Assembly: GCA_916700875.1 (NCBI GenBank)
Contig: CAKAKS010000004.1
Span: forward strand, 10,684,534-10,748,533
Length of the DNA stretch: 64,000 nt
Direction: 5' to 3'
Source: Sebastes aleutianus
Taxonomy: Eukaryota; Chordata; Actinopteri; Perciformes; Sebastidae
Shown here: piece after piece, positions 1 through 9,407 of the stretch
How positions within the stretch are numbered: position 1 is the first letter of the stretch
Layout: each line of letters begins with the position of its first letter
Translations under genes and position numbers: made by a program
Notes under the pieces: generated by a model
Database searches by the model: none
What the model saw: the letters and a program-made list of their open reading frames with translations, nothing else
Told to the model about the DNA's origin: nothing

Positions 1-270
1 AGGTGATCGTAATGCTGACACTGTCATCTTAATAAAATCAAGCTAAAATATGTGATTTAGTTATATTATTTTGTCGCTTTTCTCTTTTCGATATTAATTT
101 AAATTTTGATTTGTTTGTCGTCTTGTAGATTTTGTTCTGTCCTTTATCATTTAACGGTTATGTGTTGTTTGTCAATGTGTTTGCTTTTAAAAGTAAAATA
201 AAATATTCAAAACAAATAAGATTTAATGCACTTAGTTTCTAACCTTGCTGTCTTTTGTTGAATTTCTCAG

Positions 271-406
271 GAATGATGTCGACAGCGATGACGGGGTTGG
301 CAACGGCGGGATGAAGAGCAAGTTCTGTCATGACTGTGGGACCAAGTACCCCGTCGAAGCCGCCAAATTCTGCTGCGAGTGCGGTGTCAGGAGGATGTGT
401 GTCTGA
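271..406 (+). CDS. zc2hc1a: ZC2HC1A, C-terminal coding exon (partial gene)
   Basis: This is the last coding exon of zinc finger C2HC domain-containing protein 1A; the rest of the gene lies before the window. A pyrimidine-rich tract ending in AG (269-270) is the splice acceptor. The first base completes a codon begun in the previous exon, and 44 codons follow before TGA at 404-406. The peptide has an acidic linker and then a zinc ribbon with CHDC and CCEC knuckles, ending RRMCV. The block around FCHDCGTKYPVE and AKFCCECGVRRM matches the C-terminus of vertebrate ZC2HC1A nearly residue for residue; the Trp usual between PVE and AKF is Ala here. The molecular function of this protein is poorly known. 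It converges on il7, the same tail-to-tail order as human 8q21. Confidence 0.93.
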
Positions 407-1690
407 TGGAGGTTAGAGGAAGGAGAAACTAGAAGTACTGTATGGGGGATGCACCGGGGAATCAAACTAGCATCAGAGGGTTTCACCAAAGCTAATCCGT
501 CTGCATTTTCACGCTTGTGGGTCTAATTTCACGGCAGTAAAAGTGGTGTAACCGTCGGCAGGCAACCCTATGGTGCTGTGTTTTCTCTTCTAGTTGCTGT
601 TTAGTCTTCTTGGTATTTGCTGGTCCTTTCCACTATTATCACATTCTTCAATGCTTCCTGCTGAATAGTATACGATTTTCTGATTAGTACACATTCTGCC
701 CATTTTCATTATACAAATATAATAATCATAGTCTACAACAAATGAAGCATTTAGTCACTTATTACTCTGACTGGCGGCTGATGGATTTCAGTGGAAACCT
801 GCTCTGGTATAAAGTTATGTTACACTGTGTTAAGGTTCATGATATCAGTAGTTGATACGGCTGACACGTGAACAACCCACGCCGCAGCTCTTTAACCTCC
901 TCTTTACTGCTGTTACTGTCGCGGCTGTTTGCACCAGCTCACACACAGGAACAGTATTGCCGTGAAACTAGAGGCCATAGATTGATTAAGAATTTGGAAT
1001 AAGAGAAAACAAATTTTGTTCATGAGACTCTAGGTCTGTATTATTACGAAAATATCATTTTATTGTTGCTGGACAATAATTGAGAGTTTAGCACCCTATA
1101 GAGCAGAGTCAATATCAGCAATTTGAAGCTATTGGTGCATCCTTAGAAGAGAGTAGAGAAGAGATGAGTAAGAGAGTAGATAAAAAGCGAAGAGGTGGGT
1201 TGTAAAATATGAATGAGGAGGTAAAGGACAAGTGTTGGGTGACTCATCAAAAGGTGGGTGTGATCGCCCCTATATCTCAATCCCCAGTCAACCGTGATCT
1301 GAAATGCATTCCTTAATCCCATTTGCCCCCGCTTCCTCGCAAACCGTTCCTATTGAAGTGCAATATGGTTGACTACTGAAGAAAACAATGTGGTTTTCTA
1401 AAGGAAGTGTGTTGTAATTTTGGAAAAGACAAGGGACCAGTCCAAAAAACCCCCCCGAAAAAGTTCCCTTTAAGGTCACTTTACAGGCAAAGTTTGTTTC
1501 CAGCTATCGCAATGTTACCGTCCTACGCCTGATGTTTCTAGACACATGTAGCATTTTAATCACACCCCTTTTATCCCAACTGATTTTATACAATGTAATT
1601 ATTTATTTTCTTATTCCCTTTGCTTTTACTGAATGAACAATGACTGCATCTCTTTTGTTAAGAATTAAAAATGTGTTTTCTTTGGATTTG
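407..1690 (+). other. zc2hc1a: zc2hc1a 3' untranslated region
   Basis: Non-coding sequence follows the stop at 404-406. The best polyadenylation signal is ATTAAA at 1664-1669, followed by a T/GT-rich stretch (about 1672-1715), which would put cleavage near 1685-1690. No conserved frame or recognised repeat is seen here. The 3' limit is inferred from the signal only. Confidence 0.5.
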
Positions 1691-2475
1691 TTAATGCACC
1701 TGGATGTGTTGCAGTTTCCTTGACGGTGTTTTCTAATTAGTCAGTATTCAATGCATTAAGATATTTAGGGTACAGTAACACCACAGTCATTTGAAATGCT
1801 CTGTAAAGGTATGGTTGATCCCGCTGCTTCATATAACAGACACTATTTATGACCCCGCATTTACAGGTGGGACACTAAAAGAGGGAACGGCCTCTACTTG
1901 AGGAGCATTATTAACGTTCATTAACCGTCCCACGCTTTTAACAGTGTACGGTAATCTAAAAAGTCCTTTGAGAATCAATAAACCAACCATATTAACATAA
2001 CAGGAAATGTTTGATAAGACTGGACAGGTATGTTTGCCTGTACTGATACGACAGTTGTTAGCCCGGATACGGTTGTGCACTTGATGGCATGTATATCCAC
2101 CATCAATAAATTTCTATGAGGACATCTGTGATGGAGTTGTGAGAGTGTCTGTCGAAGAAAGAAAGTAGAAAGCATTACTGTAATACTGCAGGTCATTTAT
2201 AAGCCTTTACTTTTAGATATAAATATATTTGCAATATGTGAAAGGGGTCATATACAGTATTAGTTGCTACATTTTTACAAACAGAATAGATACATGATAC
2301 TGCATTATGTACGGTCCCTGACAGGAAAAGGAAATAGCTGCTGGGGCAAAGGTTATGCGGATATGTTTTTTTTAGCATTTCAAATAAAATGGCTTGTCCA
2401 TGTCAAACAACACATTTGGCAGTTGAGCATTTTGGCTCCCCAAGCTACAGTACAGTCCTGATAGCACTTCTTTTT
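1691..2475. other. Gap between convergent zc2hc1a and il7
   Basis: About 0.8 kb separates the inferred ends of two genes transcribed towards each other. Small ORFs here (for example 1847-2080 on the minus strand) have no splice sites, protein motifs or codon bias. I see nothing else. Confidence 0.5.
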
Positions 2476-3248
2476 TTTATTATTATTATTAGGCAGGCAC
2501 AATAAATCAAAGCACCAACTGAAAGTGTTTTAGCGTGTCCCAGAACAGAGTCAAGTGTGTGAGCCAAACTCAGCCATCTGTGGCGGAATGTGCTTTTAAA
2601 ATATCAATCACGCTCACTGATTAATCAACTCAATGTCATTTTAAGGACATGCCATACAGCCTATAACAACTCCCCAGACAAGAAAAATAAACAACGAGCT
2701 TTAGATGAGGAGATAACAAAGATGTGCCAGGGCTAGTCCTTCTAATCCAAAGTGAAAGTAAAACTGTATTACAGTTTTATTATACAGTATTATTAAGGTG
2801 TATTAGAGCACCTCAATATTTCCTGTTCATGCTTGAGCTGTCACTGCTAAGTGCAGGTAAATGTCATAGCATATTCTTTACAAACTAATTGCTTTGAATC
2901 CTTTTAGCTGCATGTTTGTAGCTTTAAATCTTATAGTTCAGCGTCTTTTTGTGGAGTCAGTAAGACATTTTTTTGTGAATTCTGCATGGGTGATACATGC
3001 AGGACACAGATTGGTCCCACTGTGTTGGACGGACTTGGGGCATCCTTTTCCATTTGGCTTAATAGCTTGTGTCTGTGTAGCTTGGAAACTTGATCTGAAG
3101 AGTCAGTAGTCACGCAACATCCAAAACAGTTGCAACAAGAGAGATATGCTGGTGCTTGACAGGATAGCTTAAATGAAGTGGAAGCTTCCTCTTGCATAAG
3201 AACTGGCGTGGAAGATGTGCAAGTTTTTTTTTTGCTTCACAGTGAGCT
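2476..3248 (-). other. il7: il7 3' untranslated region (extent uncertain)
   Basis: Minus-strand sequence after the il7 stop. Two AATAAA signals read on the minus strand, at 2776-2781 and 2476-2481; either could be used, giving a 3' UTR of about 0.47 or 0.77 kb. The minus-strand ORF at 2931-3197 lies wholly inside this UTR and has no splice or protein support. Confidence 0.4.
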
Positions 3249-3389
3249 TCAGTTTGGTGTCGGGGGTCCGTCAGTAGACTCAGCAGATATAGTGTTCAGC
3301 ATTTGGTAGCAGTTGGTCATGGCTAACAGGAACGCCTTGGCACTGCAAAGTCTTCTCCTGACGGGTTTCGTCCGTTTTGTTTTTTTGTC
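3249..3389 (-). CDS. il7: il7 last coding exon
   Basis: It starts after the minus-strand acceptor ...TTGACTAG (AG at 3391-3390) and codes 46 residues plus TGA. A lysine/arginine-rich linker leads into an amphipathic last helix with two cysteines (RRLCSAK and MTNCYQM), the counterpart of the human helix ending CFLKRLL...KTCWNKIL. The tail, rich in Ser, Thr and Pro, ends PPTPN. Reading is phase 0 from exon 4. Confidence 0.88.
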   Translation of the reverse strand, partial: DKKTKRTKPVRRRLCSAKAFLLAMTNCYQMLNTISAESTDGPPTPN

Positions 3390-6300
3390 CTAGTCAATAG
3401 AAGTCATAACACAAACACAATTAGTGTTAAGTCCATTTAATGAGTTGAGTTCAATCCTACGATCTCACATCAGTTAGGTATAATGCTCTATCACTGCAAT
3501 ACACACATTATTAATGCATATTGTGAATATAAAGTGAAACAAGGCTCACTCCACAGTCTGTCTAGGACAAATCAAAGTCTGACCACTGACGACCCGGACT
3601 GGAATCACAGAATCACATCTGCTTCTACCGTATATGGGGTTTGATCAAAGTACAGTATGCTTGTTGAAATGCAAGGGGCAGCCTTAAAAAAAAAGTTCAA
3701 AACTAACCATGTTGCAGTGTGAGCCAGTATTTGAAACCTGTACTGGTCTGTTGAAGCCTGAGGCTCTAAAGAGGCCGTGGTTGGCTCCGCTGTATGACTC
3801 AGATTTCAACTATGAGTCTGAATCATCAAATTTGATTCTGATCCGAGACAACTAAACATAACTGATCCAGGGGTAAAGAGGTTGCAGTTTACTGTGGAAT
3901 TTAGGTTAAATATGAATTCAATTCCAACCCGTTTTATTTGTACTGCATCTTACTGAGCAAACGAAACAAAATTGGAAACATCAAGCACCTTGAAAGAACC
4001 CAAATGTTCTTTTCTAGTCTTTCATTTCGGCGCACGAAGAAGCATGATGTGACCTCACCTTCTGCTTGCTCATTTTCTGCTGTAGCTTGTCCCTGCCTGG
4101 CCACAAGTGTACAAATAGGTTCATGTTTGGATACACTCACACAGCCAATAGGCTATATAACCTCTCACTGAGTCAGTGGCAAAAGGAAACACCACAGCAA
4201 ACATTCCACTGTCCTTATCAGTTAATATCCTTATATGCCCCAACATCTCACACAGAGTAACAGAAAGAATCAGTTTCTTGAGTTGGTCCCCTAACCAAAG
4301 TGTCATTACAACAAAACAAAAAAATACTACATTTATTAAGAACATTTCCATTTGTATGATTTCAATAAATGAATGTGCCTAGACTTACCGGTTTATCAAG
4401 ACATTGTAACGACAATTGGACAGTCAAGACCAGTTTTTCTGTGTGGTTAAGTTTTAAATTCTCCATTTTGTGGGTTAGGTTGCACAAGGTTCTCACAACA
4501 TCCTGCAGAATAGAGGCATAAGAGTTAACATTTGAGTCATACAGTGTACACCCACAGTGACCACAAAAACTGACCCGCATTCAGTAGCCCAGCCAACCAC
4601 CTTTGGCCTGAATAACAGTTTCAATGTGCAATACGACAGCTGACTGTGCAGAAAAGGGTGCTTCACGCAGCTGGCCAAATGATGGGTGGGTGCTCCTTGC
4701 TACTGCAGGGGTGTTCCTTTCAGCAAATCTCTATCACAAGCGTGTTGAATGAAAGTTGTTGTGGACATAGAGTTGCTGTTGCATATAGCTGATACCAAAT
4801 GAAAAGCAGGGGCAGGTTTTTATGGTCACTTAGTGTACATTTTTGATCATATTTTAAGCACTGACAGAATACTTATTACTCACCACGTCTGGCGTGCAGT
4901 TCGCTACTTTTGGTTTTGGATTACAGGATTTGTTCAGGTTTTGCAGCAAGGTTGCGGTAGTTTCATCCTTGAATGGATGAAAGCATTACAGAGTGAATAT
5001 AAGTACTATCAATGAAGATTTTATAGAAGGGGGCAGCTAGTTTCAAGTCTAAGCTTTTGTTAATTTTGTATAGGAAATGTTATTTTTTAGGTTATTTTGA
5101 AGTATTTTTATATCAAAATTGTGATATATTTACTATTTAAGCTTAACCCTCATGCTACCGACTGGAGTCCCTGCAGACCCCAGAGGTACAGTATATTGTT
5201 TGTCATATCTCACAGGTGCTTTTTTCCATCATTCCAATGTTTCATAACTTTGTCAATCAATTTGTTCCTAATGACATCATAGCAATGTTTTCTGTTTTAA
5301 TTAGTGCTTTTTAAAAAAAAATACCAATGTATTGGGTACCTAGGGGACCTCATGTGCTCTATTTTTGATTTACACAATATGGTAAATGGACTTGCATTTA
5401 TATAGAGCTTTTCTAGTCTTCCGACCACTCAAAGCACTTGCAAATTAACTGTAACATCCTAAAATAATGTGTTTTTTTTATCTTTAGATGACATTAATTA
5501 CATAACTAATAATGTTCTGAGAAGAAATAAGTTCACACTTTGCTATGATTCTTACAGTAGTTTATTATTGGGGTCTCCAGGGACCCCGGCCAGTAGTCTT
5601 TGTATGTTAAAAAGGTTGGTAGCATAAGGGTTAAACATGCATGTTGCACCCAGTGTGAAGGGTTCCCCTCCTTACAGCAAACACTAGTTTCAAAGTCATT
5701 ATATACAAAGAAAACCTGCATGGCTGACAATTTACCCAAAACAGATGCTGTAAAATATTCCTCAGTGGGCTTTCTGACAAATTAATTAAAGAGGAAATTG
5801 TCATCTTTCACCCAAGTGTGCCGAAACATGTCCAAACCAGCTTCAATCCTTGTTTTGCTTTAGTTTCCTTGTATGCCCGGCTGCACCTTTCATAACTAAA
5901 ACATTTAATAATATAAAAAAAAATGAAGGAAGAGGGAAAAGTTCAGTCTGACTGTACAGTGAATGTACAAAAAAATTGTTAACATCTAATACCTAATATT
6001 AGGTTGCAGCTGCTTTTGCGCGATCCACATCTCCAGTGCTGTTCTAACTTGTCTGCTTCTCTTTACAGTATTTCCATCTCATCCTTAGTGATTGGATTTC
6101 ATAAGAGGAATCATTGAAGGATTGTGGATGTGACCTGGGTCCAACTTATCATGAAAAAAAAGTCCATCACATATCTATTCTGTGCTCAAAGACTGCGATG
6201 CATCCGTTCTACATGAGATGGGATTGATCCCCTTGAGCTGTCATTTCCTGGCTGTAATGTTTGTTTCTTTCTGGATGACAATACACGTCTATTGCCTTTG

Positions 6301-8764
6301 TGCAACATGGTAAAATAAATAGAATCTCTGTCTTACTTACTGCGTTGTTGAGAAAAGTTCGCACGATAACCCAGTGGTCACTGGGAGGCCTTTCGCTGTG
6401 ACCGGACAGAGATAGAGGTAGAAGCAGAAGAGCAAGGAGACTGATGCAAAGAAGAGGCTGAGAGTTTATGGTCAGGGATACAGGGAGAGAGGGAAACAGT
6501 GAGGTCAGTTAGATAATTCAAAACATGTTTGCATGTAATATAGTTTAACATTTTTCATATAAGGAACCCAAATAACACGTGGCCCCAAATATCCATTCAT
6601 TTTAGCACAGCTTTGTTCCCGAGCCTCACATGGCTGCATGATGAAAGCAGTCTAAATCTCTCAAAAATGTTGAGACGGTTCTTTTTTTTTTTCCAATATT
6701 GGCCTGTATAACAGCTTACAGGAAATTGCAATTTACATTCAGTAACCTGTTACTGAATGTAAGGTATACAAAGGGTGAATTCAGGTATATTCGGGACATC
6801 AGGTAAAATGGGACAGCATAAGAAAACAGCGTTGTACTTCTGCCCTGAAAAGTGGAAGTCAAAGCAATTAGTGCAGAGACCTGGCTGTTGAAGCCTATGA
6901 CCAAAGTCACATGACATATTTCTTGTGACATCACTTGGGGGTGTGTGCAATCAGGAAGTTGACCCAAAGCAAGATGTAGGAGAAATGACACATGCTTCAG
7001 CTTGATTTTAATCAATGATGCTCTAACAAAGATGACGCATTACAAGCTCTGCCAATGGTTTGGAATGGTATACACTTCCTGTCTCCTAAGTGGGCGTGGT
7101 CATGGCGTGTTTACCCCCCTCCCATCAGATCTCGCGAGAGTGTGTTGCTGAGACAGAGACAGGCCTCGAACAAAGTTAATTTTCTTCTGATGTTAGTGTC
7201 CAAAAAATGCCATTTTAGTGTCAGAATGTTATTGATTTGTAAATTATGTTTTTTTTAAAATTAAGACATTTTTATGCTGTCCCAATTTACCAAACATGGT
7301 TTGGTAAATTGGGACAGCATGTTTCAGGTAATGTGGGACAATGTTAAAAGTTTAAAATGAAGTTTAGCACTATGTATTCGTAAAGCCTAACCTGATAAAA
7401 AATATATGTCAACACAGAACCACAGAGATGTAGCCTATACAGCCAACTTTTAAGTAAACAGAGTAAGAGTTTTTAATGATTTATGAACTGACTTCAAATT
7501 GCTAGTGTGCTAAACTAATTCAAGCTGATCACCCCAAATTGTGTGTAATAGTATGCCTTATAATTTGATCACATTAAATATAATAATAAATGACAATGTC
7601 GAACAATAAAGCTTAGATCAAATGTTGATCAGTATGTTTAGTGTGCAAGTTGCTGAGGAACTCTAATGACCTTGTCCAGGAATTTAGTCTATGAAGCAGC
7701 AATGTTGGTGCCTGCTGATGCAGGTGTGGCCTTGGGTGCAAGGAAGAGTTGGGAAGGACATCATAATAGGCTAATACATACTATTAAGCATCCTTAGATG
7801 TATATTTAAATTATGGAAAATCAATTTAAAATATTCTTTGAAAATGGCATTAGGGTTGAAAGTATAAGGGCCCACACTAATGAAACATGTGTCACCCAAA
7901 TTACTAAACAATGCTGTCCCACTTTACCACACACACCTCCCTGTAAAATAGTTTTGTGGTATGATACAATACAACTTTGTTGTCAGTTTGCACTGAAATT
8001 CATTTTGCATCCATAGGGAGCTCAGTTTGAGAATAAGTACACATACAATAGACATACTGTTACCATAGACAGACAGACAAGTAAGTTATTATTCTAGTTA
8101 TTATTATTCATACATAACCCATTACAAAATTACCATCTGTCCTCTGGATTTACATGTCTTTAGCAGCACATTATTTATTATTTAGCAATTTATTATTAGG
8201 TAACTTCAACAAAATGGTGAGCCATGCTTTGTAAAAAAAAATTAAAAAAATCATACAATAAAGTAGACACCTTGATGAATTCAGAAATGTATGTGTTGGG
8301 TTATTTTTTTTTTAATTGATTTACAAAAAAACTTATCCCAAGCTGAATTCACCCTAGTGGCATTTAAAGCACTCCTAACCAATTCCTGTAAAACCAGAAG
8401 CCAATTCCCGTAAACCCTTTAAAACCTTTCAGTTTCCTTCTTACTGCCAGGTGGGAAGTTATTCACACGGAATTCCCCGTTTGGAAAAAGAAACTCTTAC
8501 AGTTCCCAACAGTAAAGCAGCCAGTCGCTCGGAGAGGAGAAGGCAAGTGGACGCATGCAAGTGTAGTCGGCTCCGGGTAAGTCTCCAAAACGCTCCACTG
8601 CCTGTTTTTACGCACTGACACAGACTTTGCATGTGTGCTTCATAACACTGACTTTACTTCTGCTTTAATTCGACTACACTTTGTTGCGTTTAATGTCAAT
8701 TTAATCCAGCTCGTCACCACTTCATTAGGCCACCTTGCACGCAGTAGCTTTCTTTACTCACCAT
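3249..8764 (-). CDS. il7: Interleukin-7, complete five-exon gene
   Basis: Secreted four-helix cytokine; in vertebrates it signals through IL-7 receptor alpha and the common gamma chain to sustain lymphocyte development. Coding exons on the minus strand: 8764-8762 (ATG only), 6457-6341, 4967-4884, 4502-4389, 3389-3249. Every junction is phase 0 with GT/AG ends (donors GTGAGT, GTAAGT, GTGAGT, GTAAGT). The product is 152 residues: a Leu-rich signal peptide (about 1-22), a first helix around SDHWVIVRTFLNNA, a two-Cys exon 3, an exon 4 with helix and strand, a basic linker KKTKRTKP and a last helix RRRLCSAKAFLLAMTNCYQM. There are six cysteines after the signal peptide and four N-x-S/T sequons. Exon sizes and phases follow human IL7, except that the human 18-residue fifth coding exon is absent. 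Synteny with zc2hc1a supports the name. Introns hold transposon insertions. The first exon is the least certain part. Confidence 0.87.
4389..4502 (-). CDS. il7: il7 fourth coding exon
   Basis: 38 codons between a strong acceptor (CTATTCTGCAG) and donor CCG|GTAAGT. The peptide opens DVVRTLCNLTHKMENLKLNH and closes with LSLQCLDKP. It aligns with the human segment MFLFRAARKLRQF...ILLNC, sharing the terminal Cys. The first Cys (RTLCNLT) has no human counterpart. Two N-glycosylation sequons are present (NLT, NHT). Confidence 0.88.
4884..4967 (-). CDS. il7: il7 third coding exon
   Basis: 28 codons between acceptor ATCCATTCAAG and donor GACGTG|GTGAGT, phase 0 at both ends. The size and the two cysteines (NKSCNP and ANCTPDV, nine residues apart) match the 27-residue human exon holding Cys34 and Cys47. 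Two sequons are present (NKS, NCT). It is too short to stand out as an ORF; it was found by looking for a phase-0 exon with two cysteines between its neighbours. Confidence 0.86.
5147..5630. mobile_element. piggyBac-like MITE in il7 intron 2
   Basis: 484-bp non-autonomous element with inverted ends CCCTCATGCTACC / GGTAGCATAAGGG, flanked on both sides by TTAA (5143-5146, 5631-5634), the piggyBac target duplication. Subterminal inverted blocks around GGAGTCCCTGCAGACCCC (5164-5181) and GGGGTCTCCAGGGACCCC (5570-5587) extend the symmetry. A fragment of another repeat (5382-5448) sits inside. No transposase is present. Confidence 0.75.
5382..5448 (+). repeat. Fragment of an interspersed repeat nested in the piggyBac-like MITE
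   Basis: The stretch TGGTAAATGGACTTGCATTT through CCGACCACTCAAAGCACTT matches a motif I know as repetitive in many teleost genomes. It is truncated and lies inside the 5147-5630 element, so it arrived later. Confidence 0.45.
6341..6457 (-). CDS. il7: il7 second coding exon: signal peptide and first helix
   Basis: 39 codons between acceptor AACTCTCAG and donor ACGCA|GTAAGT. The first half is strongly hydrophobic (CISLLALLLLPLSLS) with a likely signal-peptidase site near GHS/ER; the second half, SDHWVIVRTFLNNA, would form helix A. No in-frame ATG lies between the acceptor and the upstream TAA, so the start codon must come from an earlier exon. Confidence 0.85.
6733..6762. repeat. Perfect short hairpin, 14-bp arms
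   Basis: TTACATTCAGTAAC and its exact complement are separated by two bases. It lies in il7 intron 1, about 40 bp outside the neighbouring GGGACAG-type element. Confidence 0.8.
6800..7930. mobile_element. Non-autonomous DNA element with GGGACAGCAT termini, il7 intron 1
   Basis: Inverted ends GGTAAAATGGGACAGCAT (6802-6819) and ATGCTGTCCCACTTTACC (7911-7928) bound a non-coding stretch containing an internal 22-bp hairpin of the same sequence. No transposase or clear target duplication is seen. A GGGACAG-ended element also lies at 9408-10077. The superfamily is unknown. Confidence 0.5.
7274..7320. repeat. Perfect 22-bp inverted repeat with 3-base loop
   Basis: ATGCTGTCCCAATTTACC (7274 on) and its complement form 22-bp arms (7274-7295, 7299-7320) around ATG. 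The arms equal the termini of the surrounding element, so it looks like two element ends fused head to head. It should extrude as a cruciform. Confidence 0.85.
8469..8495 (+). promoter_or_regulatory. Adjacent NF-kB and ISRE sites
   Basis: GGAATTCCCC at 8469-8478 is, on the other strand, a perfect kB site (GGGRNNYYCC). Five bases later GAAAAAGAAACT (8484-8495) fits the interferon-stimulated response element GAAANNGAAACT. The pair lies in il7 intron 1, about 270 bp from the proposed first exon, and just upstream of a + strand splice donor. Single matches can be chance; the pairing at an immune gene is suggestive. Confidence 0.45.
8515..8576 (+). ncRNA. Possible first exon of a transcript antisense to il7
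   Basis: A GC-richer patch ends in a near-consensus donor, CTCCGG|GTAAGT (donor at 8577-8582), directly downstream of the NF-kB/ISRE pair. No open frame with a start codon is evident, so if real this is a non-coding or 5' UTR exon. The start is arbitrary. The next exon is unknown; a weak candidate acceptor lies near 10885. Confidence 0.25.
8762..8764 (-). CDS. il7: il7 start codon at the end of a 5' exon (candidate)
   Basis: A minus-strand exon appears to end ACCAATG|GTGAGT. Its final ATG is in phase 0 with exon 2, giving a protein starting MPLLCISLLA, a normal signal peptide. Earlier ATGs in this exon are out of frame or terminate. No other minus-strand donor between 6.46 and 9.2 kb combined a consensus sequence with a phase-0 ATG. 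The intron would be 2,304 bp. Confidence 0.55.
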
Positions 8765-9210
8765 TGGTCATTCTTCATTCATGTTCGCCGCAGGCCAGAT
8801 GTGGAAAGTGACACTCTCTCGCGTCTTCTTCATTGCTGCGTCAGATGCTCAAGATTGTCTGCTTTTTTACACTGTGGTCCTCTCACTCTCACTATTCCCG
8901 CAGTTCCGCAGTTTTTTTGTCCTTTCCCACGTCCTGCTGCGCAACGCTGCTGTGCAATCGCAGCATGTGATTTTTTACTTCCGTCCTCACCACCACCACC
9001 ACCAGGTTTCACTTTACTCTGATGAATTAACGTGGAAGTCGGTGACGTTTCAAACTGACAACATAGTTGGTTCGTTTGTATGGATGGAGCTGTGTTTTGT
9101 AACCCTTACGGACACATGCTTCTTAAGCATGACTGATTGGTTGTTGGAATCGTGTTCATTCACATGCTCTATTTGAGCAGGCCATGCATGGTCATGCAGT
9201 GCCTTATAAA
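8765..9210 (-). promoter_or_regulatory. il7: Probable il7 5' UTR and promoter with upstream ORFs
   Basis: On the minus strand a TATAAG motif (9208-9203) precedes an IRF-type site, TAAAGTGAAACC (about 9017-9006). Two upstream ORFs follow: 9012-8830 (60 codons) and 8833-8768 (21 codons), overlapping as ATGA. The second ends TGA CCA ATG, three bases before the proposed il7 start. If transcribed, both would reduce il7 translation. Mammalian IL7 is also known for upstream AUGs. The transcription start is not determined. Confidence 0.4.
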
Positions 9211-9263
9211 CTAATAAAACCTGTCACATTTGGGTTGGGCTCTAAAAAAACAAAACAAAAACT

Positions 9264-9330
9264 CAATCAATCAATCTTTATTCATATAGCACTTTTCGAA
9301 CAAATCAAATGCACTTCAAAGTGCTTAACA
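9264..9330 (-). repeat. LINE-like 3' tail fragment
   Basis: A (TCAA)n run leads into CTTTATTCATATAGCACTTT and a segment ending AAAGTGCTT, a motif known at the 3' ends of fish LINE/SINE copies, here on the minus strand. Only a fragment remains. Confidence 0.45.
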
Positions 9331-9407
9331 AGCAATTGACAAATAAGTTGACAAATGTCATAATGATCAACAGTTACTCAAAGTGGTAAAATGTTGATAA
9401 AACAAAC

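Noticed and set aside
2931..3197. 88-codon minus ORF as an extra il7 exon
   Set aside because: It lies downstream of the il7 stop in the 3' UTR and has no acceptor-donor structure.
6040..6180. Possible il7 exon 3 on the minus strand (frame with SFNDSSYEIQSLR)
   Set aside because: No phase-0 donor, and the exon at 4884-4967 fits size, phase and both cysteines far better.
8500..8565. Minus-strand ATG CGT CCA ... as il7 first exon
   Set aside because: Its only donor (GAACT|GTAAGA) is in phase 2, which does not fit the phase-0 second exon.
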